Source: Bombardia bombarda (Eukaryota > Ascomycota > Sordariomycetes > Sordariales > Lasiosphaeriaceae). From it: DNA of 64,000 nucleotides. How positions within the stretch are numbered: position 1 is the stretch's first letter; every line of letters starts with the position of its first letter. Shown here piece by piece: positions 57,231 to 64,000 of this stretch. Below the pieces are notes generated by a model that was not told the origin of the DNA, did no database searches, and was given only the letters and a program-made list of their open reading frames with translations. A program made the position numbers and the translations under genes. The DNA lies in contig JAULSR010000010.1 in the NCBI GenBank assembly GCA_030512295.1, forward strand, positions 1,116,001 to 1,180,000, written 5' to 3'.

Positions 57231-59642
57231 ATGGCAGATACTAGAGATCCAACGTTTGGGGACACAGGAGCAGAAGTTCCAGGGTCAGCAGACTCCGGGC
57301 AAACGGTTTCTGGTCAAACACCTTCACAAGAAACCACTGAACTGCCGAGTGGAGGACCAGCAACGGGAGGGTCGCCCTCCCCACAACCGCAAGATCCAAA
57401 CACACATTCAGCACCGCCTACCAAAGCCGACCTTTGGCACATTGGCGTCTGGCTTCCCGCCGAGAAAAGCTTTGAGAAGCTGACGGAAAAGGAGTGGCCC
57501 ACTAGCCTGACGCCTGGTATGAAATGGCTCCACGATCACCAGAAGGGATTCCTGGTCATCAACCAGCACACGCCCACCAATGAATGGCTGACCGTCCGCA
57601 GCCGAGACACCCAAATGGTCCTGGAGAACTACCGCCGTCGCAGCGCGCGTGTCGAGTGGGTGGAATTAGGTTATGATCCCGGAGAAAAAGCAAGCTTTTT
57701 CAAGGGCCCATGTCCACCAGAGATTCGCTTTGCCCGCCTAGACGACCACAGGACAAAGAAGCACTGCAACGACAGCAGACTGCCGGATGAGCCCTATTTC
57801 CAGCAAATTTATGCGTACGGCTTCCCAGATCCAGCGGAAAACATTGAAAAGGATGGTTCTATCTCGTCCGTATCCATGTATGCTGAGCGGCTTAATGGCG
57901 GGACCCTGGACGACCTGCTGGCGTTGTACGTCAACCTCAAAGAGGGTGGAACGATCCCCGAAACGTTCCTCTGGCATGTCATGGAGCAGTTGGGCCGCGC
58001 CATTATCTTCCTCCAGACCGGCCTCACGCGCCAGGACCTCGAGCCTTTTCTGAGTGGCCAAACCGACATAAAGCCGCCACGCAAGCATAACTGGGATGTG
58101 ATTGTTCACCGCGATATTCACCAGGACACTGTGCGGCTGCATTATGCAAACCCCGATGCTGTCGACCCCGAGGCCACATGGGATGACATCTTCCCGCGAG
58201 TGGTGCTGACCTCCTTTGGAAAGGCCGGCAAGTTTGCGGACAAAGAGGACTGGTGGGAACACCACTTTGACGCTGGGGAGTCCGCTGGCCCCAGCAAGCC
58301 TTCGCCGTCCGAGGATATCTATGCGCTTGGCGGCCTTCTTCGCATGATGGTGGTATGCCGCGACCACGCTCTGGCAGGAGTCGATGATGCCGACTGGAAC
58401 ATAGACCGCGATACGAGGATGGACGATTATCTCGGACGCAACTTGGGCCATCTGCAACCCGACCAGAAAGCGCCATACTCAGATGAGTTCATCAGTGCCC
58501 TGAAGCGATGGGAGGTACCAGTTCTGCAGCTTGGGGCGCCCTATCATGAACATCGTGGTGACATTATGAAGGGGGACATCCTGATGGAATTGGTGCGCGA
58601 GGCAGCCCAAAGGGTTGCGGGGTACAAGCAGCAGAATATAGACGACCTCCTTAGTTTCGACGGGGAGTGTGCCGACGTCTCTTGGACGAGACCAAACCCC
58701 CGTGCCACGGATATGATGCCGTTTCGGCCACCTGTCGGAATCGAAGGGGAGGAAGTTGCTGGTAAAGACTGGCTTGACGAGGCCATGAAGACACTGAACG
58801 GCGATTGGCATGCTGTAAAGCTGAGCTACCGGGACTTTATTCTTCCAGACGCGCCGTTTCAGCATCCAGAGTTGCCTCCCCCTCCGTCGCCACTGGCACC
58901 CAGCAATGAAAATGCAACGGGCGTCTCAGAGATCCCGCCACAGAGTGTGAGTCGTGTTGTTCGTGCTTTTCCTGTCATGGAAGAAGACCTTGCTAATGCT
59001 ATATTGTATCCTCAGATCACCACCAATGGCGATGCACAACAGGGTACGATCGCGGAAACAGGACCAGTCACTCCTAGTCCTCGGCCAGCGACTCCCACCC
59101 CTACAAGTCCCGGTTCTTACACTTCCCCTTCTGTACCTTTTCCTGATGTTTCTTCTCTCCCCCCCACCCCTGCTCCTTGGGGTACTACCGTTTCCACTCC
59201 GATCACTGCTCTTGTTCCAACAACTATTCCCGCTACAACCACCGCCACCGCCCCAACTACTCCTGGCCAAATATCCACTGCTTCAACTGGCAACACTCCA
59301 GCTGATGGCACTTTGGCTACCACACCAACCACTACTCCCACAAACATCATTGCTCCCGTTCCAACCACTGCTGCTCCGGTTCTCACCACTACGACTGGCC
59401 ACACTCTAGCTCTTGTTCCAGCTACTGCTATATCGGTGCCCACTGTTTCGACTGGCAACACTCCGGCACCCAACCCTCCAGCACCCATTTCTCCAGCAGA
59501 ACAAGCAAGAGCAAGAGCAGAAGTAGCAAGACAGAATCGTATAAACGGTATACGTCGAGCTCGGGAGGAGAGGGAACGAGCGCGCAAGGAGGCTGCACAA
59601 AATCTATCTCCCAAGAGGACCAGGAGTGGCAAAGGATACTAA
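57231..59642 (+). CDS. Large pseudokinase with Pro/Thr-rich and basic C-terminal tail
   Basis: About 803 aa from ATG 57231 (TACCATGGCAGAT context), or about 780 aa if the intron-like segment 58947-59015 is removed. A disordered N-terminus (to about 65) precedes a kinase-like fold: a regulatory-looking segment WHIGVWLPAEKSFEKLTEKE, the alphaE region FLWHVMEQLGRAIIFLQTGL, and a catalytic loop VIVHRDIHQDTVRLHY, where HRD is kept but the usual Asn is not. The DFG position reads VVLTSFGKAGK (Asp lost), and an APE-like SEDIYALGGLLRMM follows. Loss of DFG Asp and loop Asn argues against phosphotransfer, so a scaffold or sensor role is likelier (inference). The tail is a long Thr/Pro region, then a charged helix (RARAEVARQNRINGIRRARE) and KRTRSGKGY, which could be nuclear-targeting. 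Confidence 0.75.
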   Translation: MADTRDPTFGDTGAEVPGSADSGQTVSGQTPSQETTELPSGGPATGGSPSPQPQDPNTHSAPPTKADLWHIGVWLPAEKSFEKLTEKEWPTSLTPGMKWLHDHQKGFLVINQHTPTNEWLTVRSRDTQMVLENYRRRSARVEWVELGYDPGEKASFFKGPCPPEIRFARLDDHRTKKHCNDSRLPDEPYFQQIYAYGFPDPAENIEKDGSISSVSMYAERLNGGTLDDLLALYVNLKEGGTIPETFLWHVMEQLGRAIIFLQTGLTRQDLEPFLSGQTDIKPPRKHNWDVIVHRDIHQDTVRLHYANPDAVDPEATWDDIFPRVVLTSFGKAGKFADKEDWWEHHFDAGESAGPSKPSPSEDIYALGGLLRMMVVCRDHALAGVDDADWNIDRDTRMDDYLGRNLGHLQPDQKAPYSDEFISALKRWEVPVLQLGAPYHEHRGDIMKGDILMELVREAAQRVAGYKQQNIDDLLSFDGECADVSWTRPNPRATDMMPFRPPVGIEGEEVAGKDWLDEAMKTLNGDWHAVKLSYRDFILPDAPFQHPELPPPPSPLAPSNENATGVSEIPPQSVSRVVRAFPVMEEDLANAILYPQITTNGDAQQGTIAETGPVTPSPRPATPTPTSPGSYTSPSVPFPDVSSLPPTPAPWGTTVSTPITALVPTTIPATTTATAPTTPGQISTASTGNTPADGTLATTPTTTPTNIIAPVPTTAAPVLTTTTGHTLALVPATAISVPTVSTGNTPAPNPPAPISPAEQARARAEVARQNRINGIRRAREERERARKEAAQNLSPKRTRSGKGY
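58947..59015 (+). other. In-frame 69-nt intron-like segment within the pseudokinase gene
   Basis: GTGAGT donor, GCTAATG branch-like site and TCCTCAG acceptor enclose 69 nt, a multiple of three without stop. Splicing and retention both keep the frame, so two isoforms are possible. Confidence 0.6.
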
Positions 59643-60197
59643 GTCCATAACGGCTGGGGATACATCCCGCACTTAGTTCTATAGCCCTGTTCACTGGGAG
59701 AGCGCTCGCTGTCAGCCGAGGGGACGGGGCAGTCAATAGATGCGCTTTAAGAGCATACAAACAGATTTACACAATGTAGAGCAAAAGAGACCTGCACCGT
59801 AGTGACATCTGAAATGGTCACTCAATGTACCATCCTATACCAGACTGTGGATTCCTGGGCTTAAACCGCCATTGGATAGAATAGCTGTGAGCGGGATAGC
59901 TGCAAGTGGAATGGTTGGGACAGGGGGGGTTGTATTTCTTGGTGGCCCGGGTTATGGCAACTGCGGTGCAGGTCCCCCTTTCTATGGTACCTCAGTTACA
60001 TAAACGAACCAGCAGCCTTTAGCAAACAGTGACCCAATCTCTAGAAACTCTAGCTGCCTATGTAGACACACTAACGATGTTTTTCGGCGTCAGTCCGCGT
60101 CTCTGATGCAGCTGCTGATCCCATGCCACTCGTTCGTGTGGCCACAAGCTTGCCGTCAAGGAATCGTAGTCTTGTAGGCTCCGCCTGGACCGCTGGC
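59643..60197. other. Intergenic region
   Basis: 3' region of the pseudokinase gene; nothing recognised. Confidence 0.4.
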
Positions 60198-60866
60198 TCA
60201 GACTCGATCCGACGTTTCTTGGAGACAACCGCTGCCCGCCTGGCCTCTGTTAGCATTCGGCCGCTCAAAGGTTGCATGGAGCTGCACCACTGGCGACCCC
60301 ATGCGATCCGCCTCCGACTCAATCCTGATCATGGCGGAGAGCAGGCCGTTGTGCCCCGTACCGTTCCGGAAGATGATGGCGCGGTTGTTTGTCTTGTACG
60401 GATCCATCGTGTGGAAGTTGACTGCGTGTGGGTCATCAATGCTGTGCATGATGTTGTTCCAATTAGTATCAGTAAATTGGTACACCATCTCATCACGACG
60501 CTTGTAGGTCGATGGTGGGATACCACTGTCATTGAGGCGCTTTCGTTCGAGCTATCCGCACGGCCGACTCGGCCAACAAATCATCATCTGGAAAAACCAA
60601 CATGTCCTCGACTTTGCGCTTGACACGTTGACGAGTCGAACTTTTAGAGATGGGATTCTCCTGACCATCCATCTGATTTTGATGGGAACGCCGCTGCTTT
60701 CGGGACGCCGAACGTTGTTGATATCAGACTGGTTCACCGAAAGATTGGATGACGTGCCCGGTCCGGTTCTGCGCCTAGCTGGGGGGACATGGATGCCATG
60801 AGCGACATCAGTAGCTTTTGATGGAGTAGGCGGATTTCCGCCGCCAGAGTTATCGAACGCTCGCAT
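60198..60866 (-). pseudogene. Frameshifted unknown protein (decayed gene)
   Basis: Protein-like stretches lie in successive frames: MRAFDNSGGGNPPTPSKATD at 60866; RVKRKVEDMLVFPDDDLLAE around 60600; LNDSGIPPSTYKRRDEMVYQ running into FTDTNWNNIMHSIDDPHAVN and RAIIFRNGTGHNGLLSAMIR toward 60250. Introns joining them were not found, so at least two frame breaks are implied. I do not recognise the family. It could be an intact multi-exon gene with odd splice sites. Confidence 0.4.
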
Positions 60867-61069
60867 CGTTAGTACCCTTATGGAGTGACAACGTTAGCGG
60901 TGTGGATTTTCCCCATATTTGACAAGAATTCGCACGGACGATATGGTCTAGAATATTAGCTAGTGCGGTCTACGAACGATTGTGGTTGTTTTCGTTGAAG
61001 CTGCCAATGATGTAATCTAGACTGATGTTGACCCAGGAATGAAAACTGGAAACGCAGAAAACCAACATA

Positions 61070-61110
<41 letters not shown>

Positions 61111-61440
61111 TATCAGCATGCAAAAACACAGTTATCCGCCACTATATCTCGCAACTACTATAAGCTATGACCGAACGATGTCAAAGCTCGGGCCCTTTTG
61201 CCAAGTCCCTTGGAGCGATAAGAACGCCACTTCAATCACATGACCTCCCCACAACTCATCGACGACGACACAACAAAGAAAAGACAGCACATCGCCGAAA
61301 AGTGCAAAGACATAAAAACAAGCCTAATACCATCGCCTGGCACTACCACCATCCGCAGCTTGGGCATTTAGGTATTTCTTTGCATTGTGCACTGTCCTAA
61401 AATCAGCATCTAAGTCTACACTTAATATGCACACAGCCAA
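60867..61440. other. Intergenic region with GA microsatellite
   Basis: A (GA)n run of about 34 bp lies at 61074-61107. From about 61177 the sequence is one copy of a duplicated segment that recurs near 63620. Confidence 0.7.
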
Positions 61441-62004
61441 TCAGATAGGGATGTGGAACATCCCACCCCGATAAATGCATGGTGACCTGGACAGGGGGTC
61501 GCTGGAGCACTCACGCTGCAGCTCCATCTTGGACATGGCGACCGCGCACTTTTTTGCGGGAGGACAGCAGCCGCAAAACCGTGCATCCTTGATGGGAGAG
61601 TCGAAATCTGGAGTTGGAAGACGCGAGATGACCGGTGTGGACGGTGGGCTGGGGAGGTAGTCGTATCTGACTTCTGGTGGTGGGCTCAAGTATGCCAAGG
61701 ATGGCAATGTGCGCCCAATGCTGGCAGAGATATATGGATGCTCTGGTGTGGTAGTTGGGGGAAACTGTGTCTGATCACGACACTGATCAAGGGGCGATGG
61801 AGTTTGACGTCGTGACGAGGACGGCGGCGTCCAGGCCGGTGGGTCTGGGACAAACATGACCCTGGGCGTCGACTGTCTGGCTGGAATGATGTAGACAGAC
61901 GGGGTAGAAGCAAACGATACGCGCTTCTCAAACATAACACGCTTGGTGGGAGATTTTTTCTTCTTGTGTCGTTGACTGCTCGGGGTAAGACGGCTGCGGG
62001 CCAT
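61441..62004 (-). CDS. Proline-rich protein of unknown function
   Basis: Best start ATG 62004 (MARSRLTPSSQRHKKKKS), 187 aa; the frame is open further upstream to 62415 but that part is low-complexity Pro/Ser. Features are a basic cluster (RHKKKKSPTKR), a repeated RVMFEKRVSFAST / PRVMFVPDPPAWT pair, Pro/Ser/Thr-rich middle parts, and a cysteine-rich end (ARFCGCCPPAKKCAVAMSKM). KRVSF could be a PP1-docking (RVxF) motif and KR...KR a nuclear signal (inference). The 3' part has a diverged duplicate at about 63600-63940. No family recognised. Confidence 0.5.
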   Translation of the reverse strand: MARSRLTPSSQRHKKKKSPTKRVMFEKRVSFASTPSVYIIPARQSTPRVMFVPDPPAWTPPSSSRRQTPSPLDQCRDQTQFPPTTTPEHPYISASIGRTLPSLAYLSPPPEVRYDYLPSPPSTPVISRLPTPDFDSPIKDARFCGCCPPAKKCAVAMSKMELQRECSSDPLSRSPCIYRGGMFHIPI

Positions 62005-63600
62005 GGGATACGACGAAGATGACGTGATATATGGTGAGAATGAAGTTGGGGGAACGCTGATGAACAGTCTTTCCAAGGTCAATGACCGTGCGACCGGGAT
62101 GTGGCAGTTTACGGGTAGAGAGAATGAGGAGAGTCTCTTAAGAGGGGATAGATGGTGGGATGGTCGCCAAAATAGTTGCAAGGGGCTGCAGGGGTCAGGT
62201 CTTGATGCCTCCTGGACGTTGGGGACTTTTGGGGATAATTTGGGGGCGTCTTGTGATGGAACAGCAAATGTGGTAGATGTAGGAGGAAGGGTGGGAGGAA
62301 GAGGGTAGACCTGGGGGGGATGGGATTTATATGGCACATGGCGGGAGGGAGCGTCTGACGGAGCTGGCCAATCAGCCCCCACCATCCCCCCAGTCCAAAC
62401 CGCACCTCCCAGCACCCTGCATCTCCCACCCCCCGTTGGCTATCCTCTTGGTGCATACTCTCAGTCTTTTATTCCTTTGGCACAACCAGCACTTCTAGCA
62501 TGCTGTCGAGGCAGCGATGACGAGCGGTCAGCTAAGCGTTGAAGTGTCCAGGCTTTATATCAGTATCACTCGCGCATTTATTTCATTCTATTTAACTTGA
62601 GGGTACGTCGACGAGCCAGCACAATGGCCCATGAACGCCTGAGATAGACAAACAAGAGAGGGATGATAGACTGAGGACATGGCAGGTTGCCAAATGTAAG
62701 TCTGCACTTTGCTTCACTCGCCCCATAAGAACCGACCGTTTCAGAGGTGAATAATCCCAAGGAGTACTGCCAGGCGGTTGAGCAGGCATGACCTGTTTGG
62801 AGCACTTGCTAAAGGGCCCTTTCGGTATAATTTTCCACCAGGAGAAACATATCTACATCCGATTGGGCTGTAGTTGGTGCGGCTCATACGGAAGCAAGAT
62901 TGTTAACAGCAAAGCCCATCCAAGACTGCCATGACCAACCGCACCGTCGAGTTTCCCGCCACGCAAAGCATCCATCGACGGACGCGTTTGGCTAATACAT
63001 GATGACATATATGGTACAGAATGGACGCAAACTACGAATAATGGATCATTGCATTAAGACCAGTCTTCAGAGAGATGGTCATGGTTTGTTTGTGCCAGGA
63101 AGGCGGGCAGCATTGGCTTGGCTTGCCCCCGCCCAACGACAACATCAAGGAGAGCGTGGATCCCTCAGAGATGGCCGACTCAAACATGCTGGATTTGGAA
63201 AAGGACAACCACCGCCATCGTGATATGTTCCTCAAGCTCGACCTTAGGGACTGGAGATAGTCTGACTACGGTCCTCAAGGCTATTCTTGAAGAGATAAAC
63301 ACCTGTTCATGGCATTATAAATTGATGTCGGACCGACATGCTCATTCCAACTTCACATAAGCTTCAGGGACACGGACGTACAGAAATTAGTTCCACATTG
63401 ACCCTTACCAGTCGCCAAACGGTTCCAGAGGTCTCATATGGAGATCCTGTTCTTCTTAAAGCTTTAGGCAAAGTTACAATAAGACGAGTAAGTGATTCAT
63501 CAGAGTGAGAGAAAAGGTCAGTGATTCGCTCGGACGTGAAGTGAGAGCTAACTGGATGTGAAATTTATCGGGTACCTTGTGAGAGCCCACTGTGAAACTA
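62005..63600. other. Intergenic region
   Basis: Upstream of the proline-rich gene. Short ORFs only (62578-62805, 62999-63360); no domain, RNA gene or transposon end was recognised. Confidence 0.4.
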
Positions 63601-63604
63601 AACC

Positions 63605-63940
63605 CCACTCCCCAACGTCCCGTCGTGCCCGGGCCCCTTTGCCAAGCCTCGTGGAGTCTGAAAACGCCACCTGATCGCGCCCGCCACCACAACCTACCGA
63701 CGACGACACAAACACCGTGACTTCAACATCATGACAGTATTGCAGTGCAAATCATGGCATGTAGAGCATTCAGGTATTTTGCTGCATTGTTCAGTTCCAA
63801 CAAATATAAGAATTGTCTCGCACACGCTCATGTCAGCCAATCAGAGCGCGACGTTCCACGTCCGACCTGATAGCTGCCTGGAACGCCGAGATTGCACTTC
63901 CAGCCCCATCTTGGACTTGGCGACCGCGTTCTTATCGACT
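63605..63940 (-). repeat. Diverged direct duplicate of 61177-61560 (3' end of the proline-rich gene and flank)
   Basis: Shared blocks in the same order include GGGCCC..TTTGCCAAG, ACGACGACACAA, ATTCAGGTATTT.GC against TTTAGGTATTTCTTTGC, CAGCCAATCAGA, and CCATCTTGGAC.TGGCGACCGCG. The copy of the coding end has lost its frame. The duplicate may continue past the window edge. Confidence 0.65.
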
Positions 63941-64000
63941 TCTGGTGTGTTTCAACCTCCATGGCGATTGGATTAATAAGTACATGTAAATTCCCGCGTG

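Noticed and set aside
61441..62415. Full 324-aa reading of the proline-rich ORF
   Set aside because: The first 137 codons are low-complexity and lie in likely promoter or 5' UTR; the start at 62004 is preferred.
1..64000. CRISPR array, bacterial operon or phage features
   Set aside because: No regularly spaced repeats; introns and gene families show a eukaryotic fungal genome.

Overview
The window is a stretch of filamentous ascomycete nuclear genome, probably Sordariomycetes. The evidence is short GT-AG introns (about 45-80 bases) with CTRAY-like branch sites, fungal-only families (LysM proteins, killer-toxin-like subgroup C chitinase, AA9 LPMO, short tyrosinase, SAT4 rhodopsin-domain relic, Ayg1-type hydrolase), intron-containing tRNA genes, and a pogo-type transposon wrecked by C-to-T changes that resemble repeat-induced point mutation (RIP). 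The species cannot be named from the sequence alone.

Layout. 0-8.5 kb is a chitin-interaction cluster: a six-exon GH18 chitinase with hevein-type modules (minus, running off the left edge), a divergent three-LysM protein, a conserved 227-aa protein and a four-LysM secreted protein, closed by a roughly 294-bp CAA/CAG repeat. 8.8-14.5 kb is a nitrogen-scavenging pair: an NCS1 permease (minus) divergent from a fused isochorismatase-like hydrolase/allophanate hydrolase (plus), across a GATA-rich 1.4-kb promoter; I read it as uptake and breakdown of biuret or a related urea oligomer. 14.8-17.8 kb holds a trypsin-fold protease with an unusual C-terminal tandem-repeat region. 19.5-26.1 kb carries a Mn-type CDF transporter, a small membrane protein, tRNA-Phe, a broken membrane-protein fragment, tRNA-Gly and a GH5 hydrolase.

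28-34.3 kb has a putatively lipidated small protein, an ankyrin protein and an ADP-ribosylglycohydrolase (both interrupted by frame breaks), a hexapeptide acetyltransferase and tRNA-Thr. 34.8-36.3 kb contains two tiny genes for CxxC...HxC microproteins that share promoter sequence. Then come an APH-type kinase, the RIP-degraded pogo element (1803 bp, perfect 27-bp terminal inverted repeats, TA target duplication), a small secreted cysteine-rich protein, and a decayed rhodopsin-domain gene.

48-64 kb is gene-rich again: tyrosinase with an 8-nt microexon, a DRAP-deaminase-like protein, AA9 LPMO, an Ayg1-type hydrolase, a large pseudokinase, a decayed ORF, and a proline-rich protein whose 3' part is duplicated about 2.4 kb away. 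Long gaps between these blocks show no supportable genes. Exon boundaries were read by eye from splice signals and reading-frame continuity; phases were summed and close exactly for the chitinase (in window), NCS1, fused hydrolase, protease, acetyltransferase, APH, Ayg1-like and secreted cysteine-rich genes.
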